NCBI GenBank assembly: GCA_026874595.1
Contig: CM049319.1
Coordinates: 58,408,917-58,472,916, forward strand
Origin: Sipunculus nudus
Lineage: Eukaryota > Annelida > Sipuncula > Golfingiida > Sipunculidae
Direction: 5' to 3'
DNA: 64,000 nucleotides
Position numbers and translations under genes: made by a program. How positions within the stretch are numbered: position 1 is the stretch's first letter; every line of letters starts with the position of its first letter. Of this stretch, positions 34,601 to 40,167 are shown piece by piece. The notes beneath the pieces are model-generated. The model saw only the letters and a list, made by a program, of their open reading frames with translations. It was not told the DNA's origin and did no database searches.

Positions 34601-36915
34601 ATTCAACCCTCTGGACATTACTTTTGACTTTACCAATGTTTTGGAGACCACTTAATCAACCCTATGGACATCACATTTTCCTTAACTAATGTTTTGGAAG
34701 CCACTTGCAAGTACTTTTTACTTTAATTTAATTTTCTTGAACTGTTCATGGCTAAGAACAACTATGCTAAATTTATGCTATATGAGGAAATGTACAAAAG
34801 AGAAAAAAGTGGAGTTGATAAAAAATAAGACAAAGTCTAATAAAAGACTCAAAGAAAAAGGAAAAACATACAGGAAAGTTGCTAGAAACAGGTCTCAAAA
34901 CCAATACCTTAATTTCACTTTCATACTAAGGTTTACTGTATTAATTCTTACAGTTCAAACTTCTGGTTCTGCATTTTAATGTCATTTTTTCTGGTTACGT
35001 ATGGGTTGCAAAGGTTGACCTTTGGTCTCTGAATCTCAGAACTGAGACACTTTGACCAATGACATTGGACTTATGTTGGGACTTTGACTTGAGTCTAGAG
35101 TCCAGACTCAAGTAAACTGTTTAAGGGACTTGGAGACTCAACGGTTCTGGACTCTGAATTATACTAAGACTAATGACTCAAGAAATCAGGCCAAGTCTAT
35201 CTCTAGTCCAATTAAAATAAACTTTGTCAAATATTATGTATATCTGCAGAGTGCCAACAGAAGATTACAATATGATATTACCTTATATACCAAGCTTTGC
35301 TCTGTAGTTATAAATGTAATTAACCATTTTAGTAAAGCATGTGTTTTAACTAACTTAGAAATGTACATGATAAACCAAAATTTCCATTTTGAATTGTAAA
35401 TTGAAATGTCTATATTAATTTGTATTAAACTCGGACTCAGACTTGGACTCAGGTTGCAAATGACTCCCACACTTAGGAGGTGGACTTGGACTCAAACCTC
35501 AAGGGTTTTGACTTGAACTCGAGTGTCCTGGACTCGGACTGCACTCAGACTCGGATGGTGTAGACTCTATTACATCACTGACTTAGACATCAAATCATAT
35601 AGTCTTCAGTGGAGTCTCCAATAGAAAACACGGGGAGTTTATGTTTTCTAAGGATAGATGAGCATTCAAGTTATTTCCTACTACTTCCCTTCTGGAAAAA
35701 ATTTTCAAATTACTGCAGCAAATTGAAACTTTCAAAATTAATTTCACAATTTTCAAAATAAAATTTCTTTTCATAAATTGTAACCATATTGTAACCTCCA
35801 ATTAGCAACCACAGACCACTAATTATATCACCACTAATCTACCCTGGCTACAATCAGGCAGGGGGAGAATAGTCTACAATTAATATGAACATTTAAATAT
35901 ATTAATTAATAAGGTATGAATAAAACTAAATTCAAATTTAAAATTAACTATTTCAATCAATACTTGCTGAATCATGAAATGACACTGCTGCTTTCATATC
36001 AAAATCTAATATTTCATTAGTCTATTTCTATGCTTTCTATGTCTGCTTGTTTCTGAAGAATCAAGAAAATTAGAAGGGCACATCTGGGGTATAACGAGTT
36101 GTTCAATAAAATGCACTTTTTTAAAGCAAATTGGTAATTATCTTTTGATTTTCTCTTATATTTAATATGTAGGATGGAATGGTTAGACTCTCAGAATAGT
36201 TAGCCTGAATGGCTGACTGAGAAAATGAAATTTTGATCTGCCATTAAGCACATTCTGAGGTCACAGGAAACAGTGCCTGATTTTTATTTGAGAAGTCTTA
36301 CAAAATGCAGTGTGGGCACTGAACTAGAAGTTTATGGCCCTCAATATCTAATAATAAATATCTCTAGACAGATTAAAATTTAAGCAAATTTCCAATTGAG
36401 CTTCAAAGATATATCAGTTTGAGTTGCAGAAGTAATGAAAATTCCATTGGCTGTTTTAGCTAGGGTCTCTCAGATGTTAATTAATACATACCATGATATT
36501 TAAAATAAACTTATATTTTAAAGTATGCTTTCACTTAACTTTATTGCCAATATGTTTTTATCTAGATTTGAAAAGGAATCTTTCCCATTTAATTTTGATA
36601 TGCATAATGGAATTCTTTGCCATTAACAATCAGAACATAGGTTAGCAACAACAGTATACGGCTTGCATATATTAATATAACAAGTTTATAATATATAGAT
36701 ATTATAAAATTATACCATGATTCCGCATAGAAAATTTCTAAGACAGATTTTCTTGAACAACTCATTTTATCCCAAGGAAACAAAATTTGGTAAAATTATT
36801 GTTATTTAGGAATAAAGCAAGGCAGAATTAATGTAATGTTGAACCCTTGTACCTTCCTTTTCCGCCACCGTAAAGTTTAGTCTTTCCATTGCAGTGTTTA
36901 GTTCCTCCTCATCAC
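818..36915 (-). CDS. PLCD: phosphoinositide phospholipase C, delta class (20-exon gene)
   Basis: PLC-delta enzymes hydrolyse PIP2 at the plasma membrane to IP3 and diacylglycerol under calcium control. Joining 20 exons gives 760 residues from the ATG at 36887-36889. Approximate domains: PH 14-140, EF region 150-300, X box 312-455, acidic linker 456-495, Y box 500-615, C2 632-757. Seen directly: H326 in SSHNT, E356 and D358 in VELDCWDG, H371 in YHGYT, E405 in SIENHC, K453 and K455, S527, R554 and Y556, and C2 residues D658, N682, D711 and D713. Aligned from memory, these match human PLCD1 H311, E341, D343, H356, E390, K438, K440, S522, R549, Y551, D653, N677, D706 and D708. Wording such as KGIPMTKVR and CMQEGYR is nearest PLCD4, but an invertebrate gene is probably co-orthologous to PLCD1/3/4. 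All introns fit GT-AG and all phases agree. The first exon enters in phase 1, so an upstream exon or 5' UTR exon may be missing. Confidence 0.95.
901..3350. other. intron 19 of PLC-delta
   Basis: About 2.45 kb of AT-rich sequence. Apart from the (AT)n tract at 2892-2970 I recognise nothing. Small open frames at 2135-2437 and 2514-2753 look like chance. Confidence 0.6.
2892..2970. repeat. (AT)n microsatellite
   Basis: A nearly perfect AT dinucleotide tract of about 79 bases in intron 19, with one phase break near its start. Confidence 0.98.
3351..3500 (-). CDS. PLCD: PLC-delta exon 19, C2 domain
   Basis: Acceptor GTGTTTCAG, donor GTAAGT, phase 1 to phase 1. It encodes [36 protein letters not shown] and LPFTCMQE. 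D711 and D713 match PLCD1 D706 and D708; a third acidic position is E instead of D. Confidence 0.96.
3817..4075 (-). mobile_element. tRNA-type SINE copy A
   Basis: It pairs with 60899-61156 over its whole length, sharing for example TGGTGACTACTGCACCTG, GCTGGGTCATACCACT, ATTAAGCCTGCAGAG and AATCTCACCGCCTC. On the minus strand the head reads TGGTCTAGGGACAGAG (A-box-like) and GTTTGATTC (B-box-like, GWTCRANNC). That gives the polymerase III promoter layout of a tRNA-derived SINE. It lies in intron 18 of PLC-delta, in sense orientation. Confidence 0.65.
4339..4474 (-). CDS. PLCD: PLC-delta exon 18, C2 domain
   Basis: Acceptor TATGTTACAG, donor GTTTGT, phase 0 to phase 1. It encodes [20 protein letters not shown], then [11 protein letters not shown] and TNYVRNN. 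D658 and N682 match PLCD1 D653 and N677, part of the calcium-dependent membrane-binding site. Confidence 0.96.
4512..7143 (+). mobile_element. D-family element copy 1 (termini identified, integrity uncertain)
   Basis: The left end is CCTATGGGTCACGACGCTCA at about 4521 and the right end is AGTCAGCTGAGCTAAAAAT at about 7126-7144, preceded by a (GGAC)n run (7047-7085) and GACTATAGCTCAGATGAC. Inside, a block of about 674 bp occurs twice (roughly 5740-6310 and 6415-7035). Each copy carries GGGCCCATAACTT and TTTTGATATTAGGCAGTC, and a third copy is at 23985-24600. The stretch 4546-5570 is AT-rich and unlike the other copies, so the two ends may not belong to one insertion. No transposase is seen. 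Confidence 0.5.
7047..7093. repeat. (GGAC)n tetranucleotide run
   Basis: About ten GGAC units with GGACA and GACGAC variants, just inside the right end of D-family copy 1. The same position in other copies is also GGACGGACAGAC-like, so the run is part of the element. Confidence 0.9.
7550..7617 (-). CDS. PLCD: PLC-delta exon 17, Y-C2 bridge
   Basis: Acceptor TTTGACACAG, donor GTAAGT, phase 1 to phase 0. It encodes [20 protein letters not shown] plus LT, the hinge and first C2 strand (PLCD1: GTFNPRALAQGPWWARKRLN, recalled). Confidence 0.9.
7618..8719. other. intron 16 of PLC-delta, with a CpG-bearing block
   Basis: 7618-8090 is AT-rich with nothing recognised. 8100-8590 is markedly richer in C+G and CpG than its surroundings. 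On the minus strand it holds an ATG in good context (8477-8479, CCGACAATGG) that opens [20 protein letters not shown] and stays open to GAG followed by GTGTGC near 8318. It also has an octamer ATGCAAAT (8514-8521) and a CTCF/YY1-like ACACCAGATGGCGG (about 8573-8587). An alternative promoter is possible; so is an unrecognised repeat. Confidence 0.35.
8720..8827 (-). CDS. PLCD: PLC-delta exon 16, end of Y box
   Basis: Acceptor CTTTTTTTCAG, donor GTCAGC, phase 1 to phase 1. It encodes [20 protein letters not shown] and [15 protein letters not shown]. The frame stays open about 80 bases past the donor, which is weak, but splicing here restores the conserved F-N-P motif in the next exon. Intron retention would end at a TAA or TAG soon after. 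Confidence 0.93.
9289..9533. repeat. 35-bp minisatellite, 7 units
   Basis: Starts at 9289, 9324, 9359, 9394, 9429, 9464 and 9499, with unit ACACTCCAGGATGTCTGGGA followed by TTACTGCAGTGTATA. Copies differ by one to four bases. It lies in intron 15 of PLC-delta; the rest of that intron (8828-9920) is unremarkable apart from GAGTC-type hexamers near 9010-9090. Confidence 0.95.
9921..10100 (-). CDS. PLCD: PLC-delta exon 15, Y box core
   Basis: Acceptor CCTTTTTCAG, donor GTATGA, phase 1 to phase 1. It encodes [29 protein letters not shown] and [14 protein letters not shown]527, R554 and Y556 match PLCD1 S522, R549 and Y551, which contact the inositol ring. A diverged partial copy of its start lies immediately upstream in the transcript (10147-10221). 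Confidence 0.96.
   Translation of the reverse strand: MTSPRCHHLLRTKQKIYLQTHQRNGSVTTSGRSAESTRLVYVQTRATMTLSQCGTSDVK
10147..10221 (-). pseudogene. partial duplicate of PLC-delta exon 15 start and its acceptor
   Basis: Read on the minus strand, this repeats the acceptor AATGATCCTTTTTCAG and then about 60 bases of exon 15: [12 protein letters not shown] against the real [11 protein letters not shown]. After that the copy diverges ([10 protein letters not shown]), and no good donor follows before the true exon. It lies about 104 bases upstream of the genuine acceptor in the transcript and keeps an open frame. It looks like a local duplication that has begun to decay. Confidence 0.8.
10755..10850. 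repeat. remnant of a CAGGGTTG-headed repeat
   Basis: CAGGGTTGCTAGCAGCC followed by CCCTTACTTTTCCCTGAC and ATTCCCTGACTTCC resembles widespread animal repeats with ATTCCCTGAC-rich heads (recalled, probably hAT-related). I see no matching far end. Confidence 0.35.
10905..11110. repeat. dispersed repeat, copy 1 of 2
   Basis: About 200 bases match 48830-49020. Shared strings include TTTATATTCAT, TTTAAACCTGG, GTAAACATATTTTTGAA and TCATTTTCACAT, in the same order and spacing. It lies in intron 14, next to exon 14. Type unknown. Confidence 0.7.
11326..11524 (-). CDS. PLCD: PLC-delta exon 14, acidic X-Y linker and start of Y box
   Basis: Acceptor TTTATCAAG, donor GTAAGT, phase 0 to phase 1. It opens [10 protein letters not shown], then a strongly acidic and then basic linker ([24 protein letters not shown]). 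It resumes the fold at [17 protein letters not shown], matching ELSDMVIYCKSVHF of PLCD1 (recalled). An acidic linker that shields the active site is typical of PLC isoforms. Confidence 0.95.
11925..13350. repeat. 21-bp minisatellite array, about 1.4 kb
   Basis: The core unit is GTTTTGGTCTTGGTCTTAGAA, 21 bases and hence codon-length compatible. The left part has degenerate 15-24-base relatives such as GGTCTAAGAGGTTGTGGTCTT. A composite of about 230-460 bases is itself repeated (12500-12770, 12770-13120 and 13120-13300 begin alike with TTTGTCTAAGAGGTTGAAGTC). Because the unit is a multiple of three, frames stay open on both strands (K-T-K-T-S on minus, L-R-S-F-G-L-G on plus). These are artefacts. 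It lies in intron 13 of PLC-delta. Confidence 0.95.
13570..13985 (+). mobile_element. 5'-truncated non-LTR retrotransposon (CR1/L2/Jockey-like tail)
   Basis: The plus-strand frame 13590-13838 reads [19 protein letters not shown], then [20 protein letters not shown] and [11 protein letters not shown]. This fits the carboxyl end of LINE reverse transcriptases, where R-S-S..F-L-V-P, Y-G-D-R-x-F and A-P-x-L-W-N-S-L-P recur. A short 3' UTR follows, with AAGGGCACTATACAAATGCT and an (ATAATA)n tail at 13970-13983, as CR1/L2-type elements end. The catalytic domain and ORF1 are absent, so it is a dead fragment antisense to PLC-delta in intron 13. Confidence 0.8.
14260..14342 (-). CDS. PLCD: PLC-delta exon 13, end of X box
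   Basis: Acceptor TTTTTTGCAG, donor GTACTA, phase 1 to phase 0. It encodes [14 protein letters not shown]. The terminal K453 matches PLCD1 K438; with K455 in the next exon it forms the KxK phosphate-binding pair. Confidence 0.95.
14762..14847 (-). CDS. PLCD: PLC-delta exon 12, X box (calcium ligand E405)
   Basis: Acceptor TCTGTTTTAG, donor GTAAAA, phase 2 to phase 1. It encodes [21 protein letters not shown]405 matches PLCD1 E390. The acceptor and first ~14 exon bases belong to the first unit of a 92-bp tandem array that fills the preceding intron, so decoy acceptors lie upstream. Confidence 0.95.
14836..15500 (-). repeat. 92-bp tandem array carrying copies of a splice acceptor
   Basis: About eight units of ~92 bases start at or near 14836, 14928, 15020, 15111, 15202, 15295, 15387 and 15479. 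The first overlaps the true acceptor and first ~14 bases of exon 12. Each unit carries, on the minus strand, the equivalent of CTGTTTTAG followed by TTACCCTGTGAT. Six of the seven extra copies keep AG at the splice position (AGTTACC); the one at 15111 has lost it. The extra copies lie upstream of the true acceptor in the transcript. Confidence 0.93.
15510..15994. other. rest of intron 11
   Basis: AT-rich sequence with an A-run near 15768-15779. I see no gene or recognised repeat. Confidence 0.6.
15995..16115 (-). CDS. PLCD: PLC-delta exon 11, X box (second catalytic histidine)
   Basis: Acceptor TTTAAACAG, donor GTAAGT, phase 1 to phase 2. It encodes [21 protein letters not shown]358 is a calcium ligand and H371 the second catalytic histidine (D343 and H356 in PLCD1). 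An AT-rich palindromic stretch (16116-16150) abuts the acceptor. Confidence 0.96.
16116..18047. other. intron 10 of PLC-delta
   Basis: An AT-rich palindromic run borders exon 11 (16116-16150, TAAATATATATATATTTA). 16150-17530 is unremarkable. 17535-17990 is a degenerate tandem array, listed separately. Confidence 0.6.
17535..17990. repeat. degenerate ~37-bp tandem array
   Basis: Units such as GAGGTACCACCTGTAATGTA followed by ATGGTGTCCTTAATACA repeat cleanly about three times near 17575-17730. They then decay into variants built on GGTGTCC, TAATAGAGA and CTGTAATA up to 17990. Confidence 0.8.
18048..18133 (-). CDS. PLCD: PLC-delta exon 10, X box
   Basis: Acceptor ATTTCAG, donor GTAAGT, phase 2 to phase 1. 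It encodes [20 protein letters not shown] and KKGCRCVE. E356, the last full codon, is a catalytic calcium ligand (E341 in PLCD1). About 7.2 kb of repeat-filled intron separates it from exon 9. Confidence 0.96.
18395..18680 (+). mobile_element. D-family left-end fragment
   Basis: ACAAGGGACCCATGGGTCAC then AGCGCTCAGTTGA matches the left ends at 4512, 18812 and 55078. A run GATGGACAGGCAAGTGGAC near 18645 recalls the GGAC-rich right part. No AGCTGAGCTAAAAA end follows, so this is a truncated copy. Confidence 0.55.
18995..20160 (+). mobile_element. C-family element copy 1
   Basis: It starts AAACTAGAATACGGGTAACC and ends TTTTGGTGGATACA. Near the left end TGTATCTGCCAAAA is the inverse of TTTTGGTGGATACA at the right. 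The body has ~290-bp units around GGTGGCGCCACC (19412, 19561, 19692, 19833), with phrases such as CGGTCAAACGGTTCC and GAGATATGAG. It matches 50963-52440 from end to end. No coding capacity is seen. Confidence 0.7.
20161..23130. repeat. 336-bp tandem array with three-unit higher-order repeat
   Basis: Unit boundaries, taken at the GGTGGCGCCACC-like site, fall at 20168, 20511, 20857, 21193, 21527, 21864, 22200, 22536 and 22873, giving spacings of 334-346. The trio 21193-22199 and the trio 22200-23130 are nearly identical to each other and less alike within themselves. A ~1007-bp block has therefore been duplicated. Each unit has CCACCAGTCTGCAG, CATGATCAATATGTATG, AAGGATATGGGTAACAGAGA and TTCTAGGTCCAGTCGTTAC. 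Frames of 60-120 codons run through it but are repeat artefacts. Confidence 0.93.
23830..24693 (+). mobile_element. D-family element copy 3
   Basis: The right end is GGACGGATGGACAAAGGAC, CACGACTATAGCTCAGATG, ACTTACAGCCAGCTGAGCTA and AAAAT. The body matches the ~674-bp block of copy 1 (GGGCCCATAACTT, GTTTTGATATTAGGCAG, TTTCAAAACGTGCC). The left part begins near a G13 tract (23834-23846) and lacks the CCCATGGG head, so the true left boundary is uncertain. 23226-23829 is plain intron sequence with nothing recognised. Confidence 0.6.
24694..25291. other. proximal part of intron 9
   Basis: No gene or repeat is recognised. The small minus-strand frame at 25029-25256 is chance. Confidence 0.5.
25292..25409 (-). 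CDS. PLCD: PLC-delta exon 9, start of X box (first catalytic histidine)
   Basis: Acceptor ACCTGCCAG, donor GTTAGT, phase 1 to phase 2. It encodes [14 protein letters not shown], then [19 protein letters not shown] with the last codon completed by the next exon as T. H326 and N327 sit in the invariant SSHNT motif (H311 and N312 in PLCD1), which bind the substrate phosphate and the catalytic calcium. Confidence 0.96.
25735..26225. repeat. dispersed repeat Y, copy 1
   Basis: It matches 29255-29700 in order. Shared strings include GCAAATATTTT, ATTTCTGACAA, TTTTTGTGTACTTTCTA/GTTTGTGTACTTTCTAG, CATGTTTGTTGAAT, ATGAACACAAGCATG, GGGTTAC, GAGCTCACA-like text and CTACTGAGT. It is about 490 bases and diverged, with no coding frame. 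Both copies lie in introns of the same gene, 3.5 kb apart, so this may be either an interspersed repeat or a local duplication. Confidence 0.7.
26226..26882. other. remainder of intron 8
   Basis: AT-rich, with nothing recognised. Confidence 0.5.
26883..26973 (-). CDS. PLCD: PLC-delta exon 8, EF-hand 4 region
   Basis: Acceptor TTTCTCAG, donor GTGAGT, phase 0 to phase 1. It encodes [20 protein letters not shown], matching the LSLIERYEPSETAKAQ segment of PLCD1 (recalled) that closes the EF lobe and leads into the X box. Confidence 0.93.
27285..27351 (-). CDS. PLCD: PLC-delta exon 7, EF-hand 3 region
   Basis: Acceptor CTTTCAG, donor GTGCGT, phase 2 to phase 0. It encodes [18 protein letters not shown], a degenerate EF hand equivalent to AGSGETLSVDQLVTFLQ of PLCD1 (recalled). 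It joins cleanly to exon 6 (phase 2), skipping the whole 121-bp array. Confidence 0.92.
27515..28387 (-). repeat. 121-bp tandem array of partial PLC-delta exon 6 with splice donors
   Basis: Seven extra copies lie beyond the real exon, with exon-donor junctions at 27540, 27660, 27781, 27902, 28023, 28144 and 28266. Each encodes an [15 protein letters not shown]-like segment followed by PEMEELFE (type A) or PEIEYLFE (type B; the copies at 27540 and 28144). All keep a GT at the donor (GTAAGC, GTAAGT or GTTAGC). Copies at 27660, 27781, 27902 and 28266 also have AG directly before the exon-like part, in the phase that would preserve frame. The B-A order recurs 604 bases apart, so a five-unit block was itself duplicated. 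Confidence 0.95.
28388..28506 (-). CDS. PLCD: PLC-delta exon 6, EF-hand 2 (parent copy of a tandem exon array)
   Basis: Acceptor AATTATAG, donor GTAAGTA, phase 0 to phase 2. The loop from D199 to E216 is 18 residues long, where PLCD1 has 12. The extra stretch is GKTKNG, so canonical calcium ligation here is doubtful. The second half, [18 protein letters not shown], is the segment repeated seven more times just downstream in the transcript (27540-28341). This copy is taken as the real one because only it has the unique 5' part and the strong acceptor. Confidence 0.92.
28638..28680. repeat. (AAT)n microsatellite
   Basis: A trinucleotide tract of about 14 units in intron 5, with one break near its end. 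No LINE sequence is recognised next to it. Confidence 0.97.
28859..28988 (-). CDS. PLCD: PLC-delta exon 5, EF-hand 1
   Basis: Acceptor CTGGCCACCAG, donor GTATGT, phase 2 to phase 0. Residues 163-174 read [12 protein letters not shown], a complete 12-residue EF loop with acidic or polar ligands at positions 1, 3, 5, 9 and 12 and lysine in place of the usual glycine at 6. Calcium or magnesium binding by this loop is plausible. The exon continues to [19 protein letters not shown]. Confidence 0.94.
29050..29165. repeat. possible hAT-like terminus
   Basis: CTAGGGTTGGGACAAAACC followed by alternating ATGATAATGATATC text looks like the head of small hAT-type elements. No matching opposite end or target duplication was found. 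Confidence 0.25.
29255..29700. repeat. dispersed repeat Y, copy 2
   Basis: The diverged partner of 25735-26225, in intron 4. It retains GTGTACTTTCTAGC, CATGTTTGTTGAATTCC, GAACACAAGCATG, CATGGGTTACTGGATG and TCACAAGCCTACTGAGT. No protein frame. Confidence 0.7.
29764..29915 (-). CDS. PLCD: PLC-delta exon 4, end of PH domain
   Basis: Acceptor TTGTTCAG, donor GTATCC, phase 0 to phase 2. It encodes [18 protein letters not shown] and [10 protein letters not shown], matching the last strand and C-terminal helix of the PLC-delta PH domain. The reading frame stays open past the chosen donor, but only this donor joins in frame to the next exon and restores the conserved QQNMWIREL (PLCD1: QKLQHWIHS, recalled). 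Confidence 0.92.
29916..30615. other. intron 3 of PLC-delta
   Basis: AT-rich, with nothing recognised. The open frame 30013-30219 is chance. Confidence 0.5.
30616..30704 (-). CDS. PLCD: PLC-delta exon 3, middle of PH domain
   Basis: Acceptor GTTTCAG, donor GTGTGT, phase 1 to phase 0. It encodes residues 73-102, including LDIQEIREG, which aligns with the IEDIQEVRMGH strand of PLCD1 (recalled), and ends FNSRKNRFQ. The two flanking exons continue the same PH fold without a gap. Confidence 0.93.
31110..31740. repeat. GACCTCTGACCTCA repeat family, copy 1
   Basis: Units of roughly 105-150 bases headed by TTGTGACCTCTGACCTCA, then AATATGTGTGGATTTTGCC and ending GTGGCAACACTACAAAGTAG, occur about five times (heads near 31126, 31271, 31304, 31441 and 31547). 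The end is AAGTTAACGGACAGATGG. Related copies are at 38180-38515 and 54640-54935. A 30-base stretch is directly doubled at 31274-31333. Confidence 0.75.
31792..31971 (-). CDS. PLCD: PLC-delta exon 2, first half of PH domain
   Basis: Acceptor TACTTTCAG, donor GTAGAG, phase 1 to phase 1. It encodes residues 13-72, including [17 protein letters not shown], the basic beta1-beta2 loop that binds the phosphoinositide headgroup in PLCD1. Residues equivalent to PLCD1 K30, K32, R37 and R40 are K28, R30, K35 and R38, so the charge is kept. The position of W36 is lysine here, and R38 of PLCD1 is tyrosine. Some PIP2/IP3 affinity is likely, but this is inference. Confidence 0.93.
31972..33889. other. intron 1 of PLC-delta, distal part
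   Basis: About 1.9 kb of AT-rich sequence without a recognised gene or element. Confidence 0.5.
33890..34712. repeat. 53-bp minisatellite, about 15 units
   Basis: The unit is CCAATGTTTTGGAGACCACT, then TAATCAACCCTCAGGACATC and ACTTTTGACTTTA, spaced 53 bases (for example GGAGACC at 33901 and 33954). Two variant types alternate: TCAGGACATCACTTTTGACT and TATGGACATCACATTTTCCT. The unit length is not a multiple of three and stop codons are frequent. Confidence 0.95.
34713..36852. other. rest of intron 1
   Basis: Contains the GACTC hexamer tract (35030-35580, interrupted), listed separately. Otherwise AT-rich, with nothing recognised. Confidence 0.5.
35030..35580. repeat. interrupted GACTC/GAGTC hexamer tract
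   Basis: 35080-35170 and 35428-35575 are made of CGGACTCAGACTTGGACTC-like hexamers (GACTCA, GACTTG, GACTCG). About 260 bases of unrelated AT-rich sequence lie between. Similar tracts at 85-160 and 9010-9090 show the motif is dispersed. Confidence 0.7.
36853..36915 (-). CDS. PLCD: PLC-delta exon 1 (first visible), N-terminus
   Basis: The acceptor CCCCCTACAG precedes the exon and the donor GTACAAG follows it. The exon enters in phase 1 and leaves in phase 1. It reads [20 protein letters not shown], like the acidic leader before the PH domain of vertebrate PLC-delta (for example LQDDEDLQ, recalled). The in-frame ATG at 36887-36889 is the earliest start I can see. Eight in-frame codons precede it, so translation may instead begin in an unseen upstream exon. 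Confidence 0.8.
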
Positions 36916-39900
36916 CTGTAGGGGGCACCACAGTAAATTTCATGCAAAAAATTTACACCACAACCAAACATGCATCCAACACCAGCAGTTATTGAACAAA
37001 ATACTGTCACATAAGTCAGACCATACAGAGTGGAACTCCTCCATATTGCAGGCATTTTTATCAATAATCAATTTGGTTCAAATTATGATTTAGTATGTCT
37101 TATTATATAAAACATATCAATTTGATTAAGCTGGTACTGACAATGTGTATGCATGCATCCACAGGTGTTACAGTTGCATGGTTTATACACAGAAAAATTA
37201 AGATATGAATATTTATTCCAAAAGTTTAAGGATTAGGTGTATTCTTTCTCTGAAGTAATTTTTGCACCTTGATGCCAGGTTGTAAGCAAATTGCTCATGT
37301 CATAAGCTATAGTATTTCCCAACTTCCTTTCTGGTGACAAGTCACATGCCACCAATCAGTGAATTTGGTCATATGACACTGAACCTCAAAGGTATAATGG
37401 TAATTTGCATACTTGACTTTTCTCTCAGGCTTTAGTCATATATGCAACCAATCATAGAAGAGAACTTGGTCATGTGACATGGAACATTCTTCAGAGTGAA
37501 GAATGTTTTTCATACTTAATTGATACAATGTTTCAAAAGATTTAAAATTTCATAATTTATTTTAAAAAAATGTTGTCTATGCCAAAAATATGAAGGGCCA
37601 ACTCTGAATTCATCTGTAAGGTAAACATTTCACATATATTTCACAGTTGCATCCGATGCAAGAAATAATATACATATATATGCAAGAAATGATGTAAAAT
37701 TATGCAACTAGTAAAATTATTCAGCATGCATATTACTATCACACATGGTATAAAAAATCAGTTTATGATCTATGTACATCAAGGGAAAATAAATTTAAGG
37801 TGATGTTCATTAAAATGTATTAATTGTGATTGACCTTTACCCTCCATTAACCCATACTGCATCAAAAGAAACACTGAGAGATTTAATTGGTAATATAATA
37901 TCCATAGGTACAACTCAACTGAGAAAAGAATGTAGTAAAAATTTAACCTGTAGTCTTTTAAAAAATTTGCATTTTTTGCAATACCAATGTAAAGCATAAA
38001 GAGAAAAAAGGAGTCATATACAAAATACCTGCATTAGAAATAAGGATATTAGAAGTGGATAGAGTAACCATTTTGAGATATTGTATCACATATGAAAAGT
38101 GAAATTGTCAAATTTGAAAGAGTAAATATTAACACCCCAAAGAATGACCAAAACTTAATCAGATAATTAAAAATAACAAGAGCAATGACCTCTGACCTCA
38201 TTACATATGCATGGATTTTTTTTCAGAAATTGAACTTTATCCCTGATATTATATTGGTAACATTTCTGTTGCATTTTGAATCATCCAAATCCATCATATA
38301 CCTGACAAGTTATTGTGGCAACATCACAAATAAGCCTTTTGACTTGTGAGTTTTATATTAAATATTAAATATTAAATATGCATAGACATTGCCTTGAACA
38401 CTGATGAGATAATAAACTGTTAAGTAGTTATGGTGAGTTTCTTTAGATATATAAAGTATATCAAAGCAAAAAGTTAACGTGGCATCATAAGAAGTTAATG
38501 GACAGATAAGAGCATATAAAAAGAATCTGCAATGTTAACATTAAATAGAGTGGGTTGACACACAAGAACGATGTTTTAGATGACACATCACATGAGATTT
38601 AATAGACAGACAGACAAGCCCTAGCAGTTGTAGCTGATCATGATATCCAAACTCCAAGTGTAAGTGAGGCAGCACTGAATAATCAATGTTTCTATGTGCA
38701 TACAGTACGTACTGACACTGTTCAGCTTCAAATGTCATCCCACATATCTTATAATAATTTATTATAATTATGCTACTTTTACTCTCTGATCAACTGAGAT
38801 GTGACAACTTCCAGTAAGTAAACATAACACATATGTACCAAATCAATATCTGATGCATACAGATCTGCTTACACAGTTATAATGACAGGGACTAATTGTT
38901 TACTCAATATCTTTGTGGACTGGGAACTGTTTATTGGGGATACAGTTTGGATTTTATCATTTACTTTGCACCAGTTTCAATATGTTGTTATATCAATTAA
39001 GCTCTGCAGGCTCCAACACTGATCCACATATACATATCATGTGGCTGTTTCCTCTGTGTTTCCACATTCAAACCAATCTAATGCATGTGATAACATATTA
39101 ATTCTGCTTCAGTAATTATCCTTTGTTTAAATTACAGAATTGGCAAGAAATGGCAAGTTTATATTAGTTATAATAAACTGATTTATAAGCCCACTTGATA
39201 TGGAATATCCCACTAGTGAAACACCCCTATAGCATAATAGTAGACTCCCCCATTTGGTACATGTACAGAGGCATAACTGATGCCCAGCGCTATTTCATTT
39301 TGTCATGGGGGTTCTATTGTTGCAGAATATCATAGTGTCACACTAGGGGCCAAACTCATAGAAGAAAGATCAGCTGTCTAAATTTGTTATCCCTGACACT
39401 TAATAGTCAATTTAAGTAGAGCATCCTAAGAGTAAAAACCAACTTTGTATGGGGCAAAATTCTCACAGCAAACACAACTGTATTAATCTTTTACTATTGC
39501 TCTTGCCCACGGACTGGCAGTATGGTAGGTGCTGACTTTAAACAAGAGATTTATGTATTATAAATTTAGGCATTGACCTTATTTTTGTGTTGTTTTATTT
39601 TCATTTGTAGGATACATAGAACAACATGAAGGTGGAAAATGTTTTGTGTGTGAAAGTGGTATAATAATTAGGCAACACACTTTTGGGTATACTAGGTTCA
39701 CTAGCTTTCCCCAGAAGCATGTTTTGTCATAATTGTTTAATCAAGAACAACAATAAAACCGTGAAAAATGTGTTTCTCAAGGTTGAAACAATGAGACTAA
39801 AAAATGTGTTTCACTTTTTATTTTCTGCCTTAGCATATCTGTAACTGGGAGTCAAGTGAGTGTCTAGTATGTACAATGATAGGGATTAATATACGGTTCG

Positions 39901-40167
39901 TCAGAAACAATAAAATGTTATGTCACAGTTTATTTGTGGTGCAAATTGAATTATGTTACGTGTGGTCTCTGATGAGATTATATTACTCTTGGACTACAAT
40001 CCTAGCCGTCTATATGCAGGGTGTCAAGATACAGATATGAATTTGTGCTCTGATTTCTGTACTATTCTGCTGGTGCCAACACCACACCCACACGGACAAT
40101 CCTTACAAGTACAATATCTTAAAAATATATCTGGGTCAGACAGCAATTAAAGCCAGCTAGTTTAAAC
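36916..40167. other. region upstream of first visible PLC-delta exon
   Basis: No convincing exon. 38180-38515 carries a GACCTCTGACCTCA-family copy. The rest is AT-rich and unrecognised. If the gene starts further up, this is intron; otherwise it holds the promoter. I cannot point to a core promoter. Confidence 0.45.
38180..38515. repeat. GACCTCTGACCTCA repeat family, copy 2
   Basis: CAATGACCTCTGACCTCATT, ATATGCATGGATTTTTTTTC, then GTTATTGTGGCAACATCAC and AAGTTAATGGACAGATAAG at the end. Two units, diverged from 31110-31740. Confidence 0.65.

Noticed and set aside
33890-34712. Regular 53-bp repeats that might be read as a CRISPR-like array
   Set aside because: There are no unique spacers: the whole unit repeats. 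The context is a eukaryotic intron, and the same applies to the 35-bp array at 9289.
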